From the NCBI GenBank assembly GCA_016286385.1, contig JAEESO010000014.1, positions 1 through 64,000 of the forward strand: a DNA stretch of 64,000 nucleotides. The letters are read 5' to 3'. How positions within the stretch are numbered: the first letter of the stretch is position 1; the number at the start of each line of letters is the position of its first letter. Positions 34,027 through 42,888 of the stretch are shown here, in pieces. The translations under genes and the position numbers were made by a program. Source of the stretch: Bacteroidales bacterium. GTDB taxonomy: Bacteria > Bacteroidota > Bacteroidia > Bacteroidales > UBA932. The notes beneath the pieces are model-generated. The model was not told the DNA's origin. It worked only from the letters and a program-made list of their open reading frames with translations, and did not search any database.

Positions 34027-35652
34027 TTAGTTGTTGCGCACGCAGCGGAGAGGGCCGGCGATGCGGTAGCTCACCTTGGTTCCGTTGCAGGTGTATTCTG
34101 CCTCAGTGGCCTTGTTGGTCATAGGCATAAATCCCATGAACTGGAGGTTCTTGATGCCGGAGGTTTCGTCGCCGCTGGTGTTGTAGGTTACACCGCCATA
34201 GGTGGAGCCGATGAACATGCCGGAAGAAATCTTTGAAGGATAACCTGATGCCCAGCCCATAAGGGTTCCGGAAGTCTTTGTGTTGTCCTGGATGGAAACG
34301 GCGCCGAATGCGTCCATGTTGAAGCCGTCGGCATTCAGGAGCGCGATAGAACCGTTTGCTCCGTCATAGTAAGGGGCGGTAGTGTCATTTGTGAGCGGGC
34401 TCACAGCCTTTCCTACAAGGCCGATTATATCGGCACCGGTGGGAACGTGCCAGCCTTTAGGGCAGAGACCCTGTGCACCTTCAAGTGCCTGGGCCTGAGC
34501 TACGGAGGTGATTGCGCCGACGCTCAGTCCAAGGGCTACTTCGGCCTGATACAGGTAGCCGCGTGCCGCGATAACCTCAACGTCCTTGGAGAATACCGCC
34601 TGGGTGTTTTCAGCGTTGACAACCACGGGGTAGTAGATGCCGGCGTCAACCTTGGTGACGGTCTTGCCGTCAAGGGAGCCGTCTACGGTGATTCCTTCCG
34701 GAACGTAGCGGAGGTTCTGGGTCATCCACCACTTGCCGTCCTTCATCTTGGCGACGGTGTACTTTGCCTCATGATAGGTGATATAGCCGTCGGAGAGTTT
34801 CTCGATGAGGGTGTTGTCGGCGCCAAGGGTGCCGCCGTCCTCCCAGTCCTCGATGTCTCCGGAGAAGGTGACCTTGAGGTCTGAAGGGTTTACGATCATG
34901 TTGATGGTGTACTGCTTGCCGGCAGCAAGGGCGGTTTCCTCAAGGATCTGGGAAAGCTCGTTGTCCCCGGTTGTAACTACGGTAGCAACAAGAGCTACGG
35001 TCTGGGGAGGAAGGATGAGGCAGTAGGTGGATGCATCCTTCTTGAAGGCGGTTACTGTGCCTTCTGCGGCGGATGCGTCGGCAGTTGCATTGAAATCGGC
35101 ATCCAGATTTGCGGCAAGGCGTGCTCCGCCAAGCTTTACGGCGCCAAGGTCTCCTTCAACATTCTTTGTGACGTTGAGGATGATCTTGGTGAGCTTGTGC
35201 TTGAAGGGGATCACAACGGGTGAGGCTGAAGGAAGGACGCCAGTCTTTGCACCTGCCACAAAGTCTGAGGCCGATGTTCCGGCGCTTTGGTCGGCCTGGA
35301 CGCTGAAGGAAGCGGGAACCGTGGCGGCGTAAGGATAGTATGCGCTTACGGTTGCACCATCAGTGCCCTCTGCATACCACTTGAGGCTGCCGGAGAACTC
35401 CGTCCCGTTGTAGGTGAGTTTCTCATTGGTGGCATATGCGCCGGCCGTGCGGGCAATGGATACGCCGATTGCATCACCGCTCTCAAATGCGGTGTCCGTG
35501 ACCTTTGTCATCACGGGAAGGATACGTACGTCATAGGCCTGGCCGTCAGGGGTTACAGCCTGCTGGTCAGGGTTGGTCCATGTGGGAACCTGGTTCTTTT
35601 CGCAGGCTGCAAGTGCAACTGCGAAAGCAAGGAAAACAAGTACTTTTTTCAT
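34027..35652 (-). CDS. fimbrillin-like lipoprotein with C-terminal FISUMP domain (541 aa)
   Basis: The lipobox is ALAAC at Cys18 of MKKVLVFLAFAVALAACEKN. The N-terminal half has the fimbrillin-family pattern (SGDAIGVSIARTAGAYATNEKLTYNG, SAYYPYAA, VIPFKHKLTKIILNVTKN, AAGKQYTINMIV, then IEDWEDGG). The C-terminal half has the FISUMP (Fibrobacter major paralogous) pattern: GKWWMTQNLRYVPEG, QGLCPKGWHVPTGADI and the final SYRIAGPLRCVRN. It is probably a surface-exposed lipoprotein, anchored or adhesive. Two extra in-frame ATGs exist 6 and 9 nt upstream. Gaps to its neighbours are about 6-14 nt, so it belongs to the TonB operon. Confidence 0.82.
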   Translation of the reverse strand: MKKVLVFLAFAVALAACEKNQVPTWTNPDQQAVTPDGQAYDVRILPVMTKVTDTAFESGDAIGVSIARTAGAYATNEKLTYNGTEFSGSLKWYAEGTDGATVSAYYPYAATVPASFSVQADQSAGTSASDFVAGAKTGVLPSASPVVIPFKHKLTKIILNVTKNVEGDLGAVKLGGARLAANLDADFNATADASAAEGTVTAFKKDASTYCLILPPQTVALVATVVTTGDNELSQILEETALAAGKQYTINMIVNPSDLKVTFSGDIEDWEDGGTLGADNTLIEKLSDGYITYHEAKYTVAKMKDGKWWMTQNLRYVPEGITVDGSLDGKTVTKVDAGIYYPVVVNAENTQAVFSKDVEVIAARGYLYQAEVALGLSVGAITSVAQAQALEGAQGLCPKGWHVPTGADIIGLVGKAVSPLTNDTTAPYYDGANGSIALLNADGFNMDAFGAVSIQDNTKTSGTLMGWASGYPSKISSGMFIGSTYGGVTYNTSGDETSGIKNLQFMGFMPMTNKATEAEYTCNGTKVSYRIAGPLRCVRNN

Positions 35653-35666
35653 AAGCATCATATAGA

Positions 35667-37190
35667 TTAAAAATTATAACCTAGTTTAAGGCCTGAGGTC
35701 TGGCGGTCGTTGCCGGAAATCAGGACCACTTTGAAGGCGTGGATCCAGAAGGTGTTGGCCTCAAGGTAAATGCCGCTTGGGAAGCTGTACCTTACGGCCG
35801 CTATAAGGATGAACCTTGTTGCATCGGCCGCTTCCTGCTCCCTGTCCCACCAGTCCTGGAGGCGGGTGGGCGGCTCTTTGACACCAAGGGAGGCATCGGC
35901 TACATCCACAACATGGCTGTGCTCTCCAATCTTCTGGACATACTTCACGTTACCCCTTATGAGGAACCGGCCTACGGCCACCGCACCGCCTGCGTTCAGG
36001 CTCATATGCAGGGAGCGATCGTCGTCATAATAAGGGTACATGAGGGTGCTGAGGTCCCGGGTGTGATCGAAGGAAATGCCACCCATGGCCCTCCAGCCGT
36101 TTTTGTGACCAAGGGCATACTGCACGCCGGCGGTCATATCCTTATGCCTGTAGATGATGTTGCTTCCGTGTGTGCGTGGAGTTGTGACGCCGCCCTCAGT
36201 AACTTTCTCCGTGACGGTTTCATAGTTCTCCATGGAATGCCATTCATAACTTGCCGTTATGTTATGGACCATGCCGTCTCCGGGGAGGGTGAGGATGAGT
36301 TTTGTCTCAAGGTTATTGCCGGGGAAGCGGAACCAGTTGTAGCCTTTTTCCCCAACCTCGCCGATAGAATGTGTGTACTGGAGGTCTCCGTAGAGGAGTT
36401 TGCCGTAGCTTGCCTGAAGGGCCGCGCCGTAGGTGTACTGCTTCACGGGGAGGCGGTTTACGCCGGGTTCATTGAGATGGATGCCGCTGCCGTCCCAAAC
36501 CTGCATGGTGCCATAGCGCATGCCCTTGTCAAGGAAGGCCTGGTAGGATTCTGCCTTAGCCTGGCCTACCTGCTCTGCGGTGATGAACTCTGAATCCTTG
36601 CGGAAAATGCCGGTAAGGCCCAGCTCAAAGCCGTCTCCGCCGTAGTGGACGGAAGGGGCCATCTCAAATTCCTGCCTGTAGGTGGTGTGGCGGAGGTCCT
36701 TGCGCTTTGCGTAGTTCACGCCCTGGAATGAGGCCGTAGCGCCGGGAGTCCAGCGGCTGCCGTTTTTCCAGGCAAAGCCGCCGCCAATGGTATAGGTCTG
36801 CTTCACCTTGTCTCCGGGGGTGAATTCCAGCACGTCTATGGGATAGAATCCGGGGTCTGAGAACATGGAACCCATCATTCCGGTTCCGTAGGAGAGGTCA
36901 AAGCCAAAGACGCCTGTAAGATAGAGGTCTTCAAAGGCCGATGTTGCCGCGGCCTCCGCCTTGGTACTCCAGACGGTCTTTCCCATGGAAGGGGAGCGGA
37001 AGTTTCCGGAGGTGAACGTGCCGCCCACGGAGGCTTCGGCCTCATGGCCAAGACCTGCGTTTACGGCCTCTCCGGCTATGTTGATGCCATCTTCCCAGTG
37101 ACCCTGGGCAGAGGCGGCCTGAGCGCATAGACACACGCCCAGGATGACCAGCAGAACTCTACTGGTGAAGTGACTGTGTCTCGCGTTCAT
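35667..37190 (-). CDS. DUF6850-type outer-membrane beta-barrel protein (507 aa)
   Basis: A signal peptide (TSRVLLVILGVCLCAQAASAQ) leads into a long strand-rich protein with frequent aromatic-flanked strands (FEMAPSVHYGGDGFELGLTGIF, YTYGAALQASYGKLLYGDLQYTHS) and the terminal phenylalanine of outer-membrane barrels (GLKLGYNF). Its length and order behind DUF4876 match the DUF6850 family, as I know it. The ATG at 37190 is chosen because it begins the signal peptide; it lies 32 nt inside the end of the DUF4876 gene, suggesting translational coupling. Confidence 0.78.
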   Translation of the reverse strand: MNARHSHFTSRVLLVILGVCLCAQAASAQGHWEDGINIAGEAVNAGLGHEAEASVGGTFTSGNFRSPSMGKTVWSTKAEAAATSAFEDLYLTGVFGFDLSYGTGMMGSMFSDPGFYPIDVLEFTPGDKVKQTYTIGGGFAWKNGSRWTPGATASFQGVNYAKRKDLRHTTYRQEFEMAPSVHYGGDGFELGLTGIFRKDSEFITAEQVGQAKAESYQAFLDKGMRYGTMQVWDGSGIHLNEPGVNRLPVKQYTYGAALQASYGKLLYGDLQYTHSIGEVGEKGYNWFRFPGNNLETKLILTLPGDGMVHNITASYEWHSMENYETVTEKVTEGGVTTPRTHGSNIIYRHKDMTAGVQYALGHKNGWRAMGGISFDHTRDLSTLMYPYYDDDRSLHMSLNAGGAVAVGRFLIRGNVKYVQKIGEHSHVVDVADASLGVKEPPTRLQDWWDREQEAADATRFILIAAVRYSFPSGIYLEANTFWIHAFKVVLISGNDRQTSGLKLGYNF

Positions 37191-38361
37191 AAAAGTCTTC
37201 TGTAGAATTGTTAGTGTCCTGAAGTACCTCGAAGCCCTGCTCCGCGGAGAGGGATTCATCGGCCTTTCTCATGAGCGTTCTGCCCTTGTAGGTTTCACTC
37301 AGCGATACCGCGCCGGCGTCTATGGTGGCGGGGAGGCGCTTCTGGTTGCCGGAGGAGCCGCCGTTGAATACTTCCACTCCGTCCACTACCCAGTCCTGGG
37401 GGATTGCAACCACTTTTTCGCTGCTGCCGGGCACCTGCGGCTGGTTCTGGGCCTGCTGCACGTAATCCCTGATGTTCGTGCCCGAAGGAGCCCTGAACAG
37501 GATGAAGGTGGGGGAGTTGACTGAAAGGGTGTAGGCGTTTGCCTGACCGGTCTTTATTATGATGTCAAGATACCTTGCGGCCTGTACAAGGGGCCCTGGA
37601 GCCGGATGGAAGGTGGCGTTGGGGAAGAGGACGGAGTCATAGAGCGCAAATACGTCTGGCCTGTTCAGATTAACAGAAAGCGGATATTCCGCAGTGTGGT
37701 CTATGGCACCGTTAAGGGCTATCACGGCATCTTCTCCCGGCTCAAGCGGGAAATCCGTGCCGCGTCCCGGAATGGCCAGGACGGCCTGGATTACAGGGAG
37801 GAATTCCGGGAGTTCCCCATCATTAAGCCACGGGTTTGCGGCATTGCTGTTATAGGGGGAAAGGGTTCCCATGCAAAGGCCGTCAAGATATTCCGTGTCC
37901 AGGCTGTTATTGTGGAGGATGATGTATTTGTCGCTCTGGTAGGTGCCCTCCTTGGGAGCCTTGGAGCAGCCTCCGCAGTAGATTTCCTTCACAACTATGG
38001 CGCCGGCCTTGGATGCCTTGAGCTCCATGTCAAGGCTTACATTCTCATTGGAAATGAGGAGCTTGTCCTTTGTGGCGTTGAACACGAAATCGTCGTTTCT
38101 GTCCCTTACGGTGATGCGGTAGATTCCGTTTGGAACCTCCGTGACAACGCTGCCATCGGCCCCAGTACTGACCGTGTATGAAGTGATGCCGGACACTTCC
38201 ACAACGGATACGGTGGCGCCGCCTTTTGCGGCGATGCCGTCAGGATACACGGCCTTTACCGTGAGGATGTTGAGGCTGCCCGGGGAATACGGTTCTCCGT
38301 TGTCCATACAGCCGGCCACAAGGACCAGGGCGGCAAATAAACCTAGAATTTTATTCTGCAT
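37159..38361 (-). CDS. DUF4876 family lipoprotein (400 aa)
   Basis: Lipobox VAGC at Cys18 of MQNKILGLFAALVLVAGCMDN. An N-terminal Ig-like or carboxypeptidase-regulatory-like domain (LTVKAVYPDGIAAKGGATVSVVEVSG, VTEVPNGIYRITVRD) is followed by a domain beginning GAIVVKEIYCGGCSKAPKEGTYQSDKYIILHNNS and containing GEDAVIALNGAIDH. This is the layout of DUF4876, found in Bacteroidetes between a TonB receptor and a DUF6850 barrel. The protein likely sits at the outer membrane beside the receptor. It overlaps both neighbours (19 nt and 32 nt). Confidence 0.82.
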   Translation of the reverse strand: MQNKILGLFAALVLVAGCMDNGEPYSPGSLNILTVKAVYPDGIAAKGGATVSVVEVSGITSYTVSTGADGSVVTEVPNGIYRITVRDRNDDFVFNATKDKLLISNENVSLDMELKASKAGAIVVKEIYCGGCSKAPKEGTYQSDKYIILHNNSLDTEYLDGLCMGTLSPYNSNAANPWLNDGELPEFLPVIQAVLAIPGRGTDFPLEPGEDAVIALNGAIDHTAEYPLSVNLNRPDVFALYDSVLFPNATFHPAPGPLVQAARYLDIIIKTGQANAYTLSVNSPTFILFRAPSGTNIRDYVQQAQNQPQVPGSSEKVVAIPQDWVVDGVEVFNGGSSGNQKRLPATIDAGAVSLSETYKGRTLMRKADESLSAEQGFEVLQDTNNSTEDFYERETQSLHQ

Positions 38362-41126
38362 CGGAGTCCGTAATAGAAGTTAGGGGTGAAGATTGCGCTC
38401 ACGCCTGTTGCGCGGCTTGTGACCATGGGACGGGCGTTTGTGAAGTTATTGGCAAAGAAGGACAGGGAAACGTGGCTTCCTATCTCCTTTGTCACGCTGA
38501 GGTTTGCGCACATGTAGGGACTGTATCCGTCCTGTGCGAAGGTGTAGATGTTGCCGGAGCGTATGATAAGTCTCTGGAGGGCAGGATCCTGGGCCGATTG
38601 ACTAGTCCAGGGGTGCACCACGCCGTCAAGGTCAATATAGGCGTCCGGGTATATTGCAGTGTAGGAATTGCCGTCATAGATGTTGCCGCCGGTCCTGTTC
38701 CCTTTGTCGTCCACGGTGAAGGCTTTGTCGGAGGTGTAGCGGGAATTTCTCAGAAGCGCCGCCTCAAGGCGTACGGTGATTACCATACGTGCCCTGGGGA
38801 TGTGGGTGATGGCGGTGAGGTTGGCGTCTACGTTGTCCGTAATGCGGCCGTTGTACACGTTTGTGCCGCCGCGGTACACAGCGGCATATTCGTAAGACCT
38901 TCCGGGCAGCGTACTGTGGGACCATCCATCCCTGTAAAGGTTGGAGGAGACGTCTGAAGTGTACTGCGTGTGGTTCCATGCGGCGTCCAGGCGGAATGTG
39001 GTCTTGATGGGCCTGATCTCCGGGAAGTCAACGGTGAGTTCCATGCCGTAGCGGTGGATATCGGCCCCGTTCTCCTGACGGCGGGATGCGGCAAAGGAGC
39101 GGTCCGTGAGCTTAAGCTCCGACGGCACGTAGTATCCTTCCGGATCCATGAAATACACCATACCCGTCTGGTGGTCCACCTGGACCTGAGGATTATCCGG
39201 CATTGCGTATCCCGCGGGCACCTGATATATATTATAGGAGAAGGGGGTGTATACGGTGCCCATCTCATAGGGGGCTTTTGTGATGTTGCTGAATCCCACA
39301 AGGCCTATCTTGAAGCCTTTCCAGTCCACGTCAAGGCCGATTTCCGCGTTCTGGTTCCGCTGCCACCTTAGTTCAGGGTTGTACTCCATCCTGTAAGGTT
39401 GCGTATAATAGATATAGGAGGCGGAACTCCCGTGGGAGTAGTCTATGGTGCGGATATCCCTGTATTCCGGCTTGGGGTAGAGGATGTAGAAGGAGGGGAG
39501 TTTTCCGGCAACGCCCCAGCCGCCGCGGAGGGAAACGCTTTTTGAAAGCTCCCACTTGGCGTTGAAACGCGGGGAGAGTATATTAAGGCCGTTATACATG
39601 GACCCGGCCACAAACACGTTCTCATACCTGAGGCCCGCCATGAGGTTAAGTTTTGTGTGGCCGATAGGGATGGTTACATTGTCCTCCAGGAAGCCTGAGA
39701 CCGTGTGCATGTAAGGGTAATCGGAGTAAGGCCTGGAGCGGTATCCATTGGCCGCGAGGCGGGGATCCTCATACCACTCTCCGCGGCCCACGTTACCATC
39801 GGCCTTCCACTGCACGCCGGCCTTGAGGACGTTCTTGACGGCGCCCCAGTGATGCAGCCAGTGATACTTGAGGGAGGCGGAATAATCCAGCTCCTTGGAG
39901 TCCACAACCTGGTCGGAGTAGTAGGTGGTGGGGAGGGCATCGGCCATCCAATAACCAATCTGGGTGGCGTGTACCGCCGGAAGGACGGCCGCGTGGGAGT
40001 TGTAAGCGTGGTCCAGCGAGCGGGTGTCGTGGAAATAGACGCTGCCTTCCAGCGTAAGGTTTGTGACCCAGCTTTTGTTGAGGAGCCAGGTGAGTTTGAA
40101 ATGCGGCGTGAGGAGGTTGTCGTTCACCTTTGAATAGGCCTCCGAGAATGCGTCAGGGTCGCTCTTGGAGTTCATGCCGCCTATGTTTCCGTTCATGCCG
40201 GCCTCCAGGCGCAGCACCTTTGCGAAGGTACGGGTATAATCCATGGTGAAGCCCCTGCGCGTGTATGATGTATAAGGTGAGGTGAGTTTTGAGGTGGCGT
40301 TGGCCCATTCAAGGCCCACGTTCATCACGCCCTTTCCAATTTCAAAGCCCTTTGAGGCCGATACCTCATAGGTGCGCGGATTCACCGCAAACACTATGTT
40401 CCAGGGCGTGCGGCCCTTCTTGGTGGTGACCCTCACCATGCCGCTACCAAGGTCTCCGTATTCGGCACTTGGTACGCCAGTTATTACTTCCACGCTCTCA
40501 ATATTCTCAACTGAGATACTCCTGGTGCCGATACCTGCCATCGCAGAGAAGTTGGCGTTGTCTCCCATGCGTACGCCGTTCACCTCCACGGCCGTGGAGA
40601 ATGCGGCGTTGCCGGCATCGGAACCAGCCGCACGCAGTGACAGGGCGTTATTCTGGGTAAGGTCCGGGTTTATGGTCTTGCCGCCGGGAAGCAGGGCTGC
40701 TATGCCGTCCATACCGCTCATCTGGAGGTGGTCCAGGGCTGTGCGGCCAATCTTCTGGGTGGTGTTGAGGTTGTCCTTGGAGGTTTCTGCCGTAACTACT
40801 ACTTCCTTCAGGGCAAGGGTGTTTTCGGAAATCCTTATCACAAGACCCGTCAGATCCCCCTTCACCTTTATCTCACGGCTGTAAGTCACATATCCAAGGC
40901 ATGATGCCTCCAGGATGTAAGTGCCCTTCTGTGCTCCGTCCAGCGAGAACTTTCCGTCCTCATCAGTCACGGCCCACAGGTAGTTGTTGTCCAGCCTCAC
41001 TATTGCCCCCGGCACCGGCAGGTCCGTTCCCGCCTCCAGCACCTTGCCGGAAATTTCCAGTCCCTGAGCGGCGCCGGTAACGGCTGCCAAGAGCATCAGA
41101 GTAAATATGATACCTATCTTTTTCAC
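38343..41126 (-). CDS. TonB-dependent receptor with carboxypeptidase-like N-terminal domain (927 aa)
   Basis: After a signal (KKIGIIFTLMLLAAVTGAAQ) come a carboxypeptidase-regulatory-like domain (LEISGKVLEAGTDLPVPGAIV...DEDGKFSL), a plug (LKEVVVTAE, LPGGKTINPDLTQNNALSLRAAG, VEVITGVPSAEYGDLGSGMVRVTTKKG) and a barrel ending LRCRIKF. No SusD gene accompanies it, so the ligand is probably not a glycan; the linked DPP7-type peptidase suggests peptide- or cofactor-related substrates (inference). I place the start at the GTG at 41126, which begins the signal peptide and follows a TAATTTTG -7 box by 6 nt; an upstream in-frame extension of 41 residues looks non-coding. Confidence 0.9.
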   Translation of the reverse strand: MKKIGIIFTLMLLAAVTGAAQGLEISGKVLEAGTDLPVPGAIVRLDNNYLWAVTDEDGKFSLDGAQKGTYILEASCLGYVTYSREIKVKGDLTGLVIRISENTLALKEVVVTAETSKDNLNTTQKIGRTALDHLQMSGMDGIAALLPGGKTINPDLTQNNALSLRAAGSDAGNAAFSTAVEVNGVRMGDNANFSAMAGIGTRSISVENIESVEVITGVPSAEYGDLGSGMVRVTTKKGRTPWNIVFAVNPRTYEVSASKGFEIGKGVMNVGLEWANATSKLTSPYTSYTRRGFTMDYTRTFAKVLRLEAGMNGNIGGMNSKSDPDAFSEAYSKVNDNLLTPHFKLTWLLNKSWVTNLTLEGSVYFHDTRSLDHAYNSHAAVLPAVHATQIGYWMADALPTTYYSDQVVDSKELDYSASLKYHWLHHWGAVKNVLKAGVQWKADGNVGRGEWYEDPRLAANGYRSRPYSDYPYMHTVSGFLEDNVTIPIGHTKLNLMAGLRYENVFVAGSMYNGLNILSPRFNAKWELSKSVSLRGGWGVAGKLPSFYILYPKPEYRDIRTIDYSHGSSASYIYYTQPYRMEYNPELRWQRNQNAEIGLDVDWKGFKIGLVGFSNITKAPYEMGTVYTPFSYNIYQVPAGYAMPDNPQVQVDHQTGMVYFMDPEGYYVPSELKLTDRSFAASRRQENGADIHRYGMELTVDFPEIRPIKTTFRLDAAWNHTQYTSDVSSNLYRDGWSHSTLPGRSYEYAAVYRGGTNVYNGRITDNVDANLTAITHIPRARMVITVRLEAALLRNSRYTSDKAFTVDDKGNRTGGNIYDGNSYTAIYPDAYIDLDGVVHPWTSQSAQDPALQRLIIRSGNIYTFAQDGYSPYMCANLSVTKEIGSHVSLSFFANNFTNARPMVTSRATGVSAIFTPNFYYGLRCRIKF

Positions 41127-41132
41127 GTCCTG

Positions 41133-41140
41133 CAAAATTA
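41133..41140 (-). promoter_or_regulatory. -7 promoter element of the TonB receptor operon
   Basis: Reads TAATTTTG on the minus strand, 6 nt before the GTG start. An ATTG 20 nt upstream could serve as a weak -33 box. Confidence 0.5.
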
Positions 41141-41207
41141 CAAGTTTTTGCCAAAAGACACAATAACCATTTATGGGGATACCCTGTTGAAAATGATGTT
41201 TATAACT

Positions 41208-41239
41208 TTTGGAAAATAAAAAAATTATCCGTATCTTTG
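41208..41239 (+). promoter_or_regulatory. promoter of the first ribosomal protein block
   Basis: TTTG (41208-41211), a 20-nt spacer and TATCTTTG (41232-41239) form a textbook promoter. It leaves a leader of about 65-70 nt before rplC, unlike the near-zero leaders at many other genes here. The promoter shows that this block starts at rplC rather than at rpsJ. Confidence 0.78.
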
Positions 41240-41247
41240 CGGTCCGC

Positions 41248-41272
41248 AATTGTGCCCAAGAGGCCTACAATT
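41248..41272 (+). promoter_or_regulatory. leader hairpin before rplC
   Basis: AATTGT (41248-41253), GCC, loop CAAGA, GGC, a CT bulge and ACAATT (41267-41272) form a two-part stem in the 5' leader. It is a candidate autoregulatory site for a ribosomal protein such as L3 or L4; this is inference from position and structure. Confidence 0.45.
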
Positions 41273-41312
41273 AGCGTTAAAGTATTAATAAACAATTAAT
41301 TAACAAACACCA

Positions 41313-41939
41313 ATGCCTGGTATTATTGGAAAGAAAGTCGGAATGATTTCCGTCTTCGGTGCCGACGGTAAGAATATACCGTGCACCGTCATCGAGGCTG
41401 GTCCGTGTGTTGTCACGCAAATCCGCACCGTGGAAACCGACGGTTACGCCGCAGTGCAGCTTGCCTATGACGAAAAGAAAGAGAAACGGACAAGCGCGGC
41501 CCTGAAGGGTCATTTTGAGAAGGCTGGCACCACTCCCAAGAAGAAGCTTGTGGAATTCCCCGCAGACTTCGCCGGAGAGGTCAAGCTTGGAGACACCATC
41601 ACCGTCTCTGACATCTTCACTGAGGATGTTAAGTTCATCGACGTTGTTGGTACTTCTAAAGGTAAGGGTTTCCAGGGCGTAGTCAAGCGCCACGGATTCG
41701 CCGGTGTCGGTGGCGTGACCCACGGTCAGCACAACCGTCTCCGTCACCCTGGTTCCATGGGTGCTTCCTCATGGCCTTCACGCGTATTCCCCGGAATGCG
41801 TATGGCAGGTCACATGGGTAACGAGCGCGTTAAGGTTTTCAACCTTGAGGTTCTGAAAGTTATCCCTGAGAGCAACCTCGTAGTAGTAAAGGGTTCCGTT
41901 CCCGGAGCCAAAGGTTCTTACTTAATTCTGGAGGACTAA
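41313..41939 (+). CDS. rplC: 50S ribosomal protein L3
   Basis: It has 208 residues with the L3 opening [19 protein letters not shown] and the central loop [32 protein letters not shown], which reaches towards the peptidyl transferase centre and binds 23S rRNA early in assembly. It is the first gene after the promoter at 41208; rpsJ, which normally precedes it, is not here, and the gene upstream is a divergent TonB receptor. It is followed after 3 nt by rplD. Confidence 0.97.
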   Translation: MPGIIGKKVGMISVFGADGKNIPCTVIEAGPCVVTQIRTVETDGYAAVQLAYDEKKEKRTSAALKGHFEKAGTTPKKKLVEFPADFAGEVKLGDTITVSDIFTEDVKFIDVVGTSKGKGFQGVVKRHGFAGVGGVTHGQHNRLRHPGSMGASSWPSRVFPGMRMAGHMGNERVKVFNLEVLKVIPESNLVVVKGSVPGAKGSYLILED

Positions 41940-41942
41940 ACT

Positions 41943-42569
41943 ATGGAACTTTCTGTTTATAAGATTGACGGCACACTTTCAGGAAAGAAAGTTGTCCTTG
42001 ACGAGAAGGTGTTCGGCGTAGAGCCCAACGACCACGTCATCTATCTGGATGTTCTCCAGTACCTCGCAGCTCAGCGTCAGGGCACTGCCAAGACCAAGGA
42101 CCGCAGTGAGGTTGCATATTCCACCAAGAAGCTCGGACGCCAGAAGGGCGGCGGCGGTGCACGTCACGGCTCCCTCAAGGCTGGTATCTTCGTAGGTGGT
42201 GGCAACGTTTTCGGCCCCAAGCCCCGCGATTACCGCTTCAAGCTCAATAAGAAAGTAAAGCAGCTCGCTCGCGTAAGCGCCCTTTCCTACAAGGCCGCTG
42301 AAGGCAAGATCACCCTTGTGGAGCCCTTCGCAATGGACGCCCCCAAGACCAAGGAGCTTAAGAACATCCTCTCCGCCATCAAGGCCGGTGAGCGCAAGGT
42401 TCTTGTTGTACTTCCTGAGAACTCCAACAATATTTTCCTGTCATCCCGCAATCTGCCCAATGTGCAGGTTATAACCGTTGACGAGATCAATACCTACGCC
42501 ATTATGAATGCCCATTCCCTGGTGCTTGTGGACGGCGTGCAGGACATCCTCGCAGCAAGAGTAAAGTAA
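41943..42569 (+). CDS. rplD: 50S ribosomal protein L4
   Basis: 208 residues. The internal loop that lines the peptide exit tunnel is recognisable (GTAKTKDRSEVAYSTKKLGRQKGGGGARHGS), as is the closing domain (LVLVDGVQDILAARVK). In E. coli L4 represses this operon by binding the S10 leader; whether it does so here is unknown, but the hairpin before rplC is a candidate. Codon use is strongly biased to one codon per amino acid, as in highly expressed genes. Confidence 0.96.
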   Translation: MELSVYKIDGTLSGKKVVLDEKVFGVEPNDHVIYLDVLQYLAAQRQGTAKTKDRSEVAYSTKKLGRQKGGGGARHGSLKAGIFVGGGNVFGPKPRDYRFKLNKKVKQLARVSALSYKAAEGKITLVEPFAMDAPKTKELKNILSAIKAGERKVLVVLPENSNNIFLSSRNLPNVQVITVDEINTYAIMNAHSLVLVDGVQDILAARVK

Positions 42570-42582
42570 AGGAGAAAAGACA

Positions 42583-42873
42583 ATGGGTATTTTAATTAAG
42601 CCAATCGTAACCGAGAAAATGACGGCTGAGGGCGAAAAGCTCAACCGTTACGGTTTCATCGTTGACCGCAAGGCCAACAAGCTTCAGATCAAGGCTGCAG
42701 TTGAGCAGATGTACGGCGTTTCCGTAGCAGAGGTGAACACCCTCAACTACCACGGAAAGCGCAAGCAGCGCTACACCAAGGCCGGTCTTCTGAAAGGTCG
42801 TACCAATCACTTCAAGAAGGCATATGTCACTCTTGCAGGTGAAGATAAGATTGATTTCTACGCAAATATCTAA
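42583..42873 (+). CDS. rplW: 50S ribosomal protein L23
   Basis: 96 residues. The opening ILIKPIVTEKMT and the motif YGFIVDRKANKLQIKAAVEQMYGVSVAEVNTL are those of L23, which sits at the exit tunnel and docks trigger factor and SRP. It follows rplD by 13 nt in the standard order. Confidence 0.95.
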   Translation: MGILIKPIVTEKMTAEGEKLNRYGFIVDRKANKLQIKAAVEQMYGVSVAEVNTLNYHGKRKQRYTKAGLLKGRTNHFKKAYVTLAGEDKIDFYANI

Positions 42874-42888
42874 GAAGGAGAATAAACT

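Noticed and set aside
35739-36593. 284-codon open frame on the plus strand over the DUF6850 gene
   Set aside because: It is antisense to a protein with a signal peptide and barrel strands, and its product has no coherent fold.
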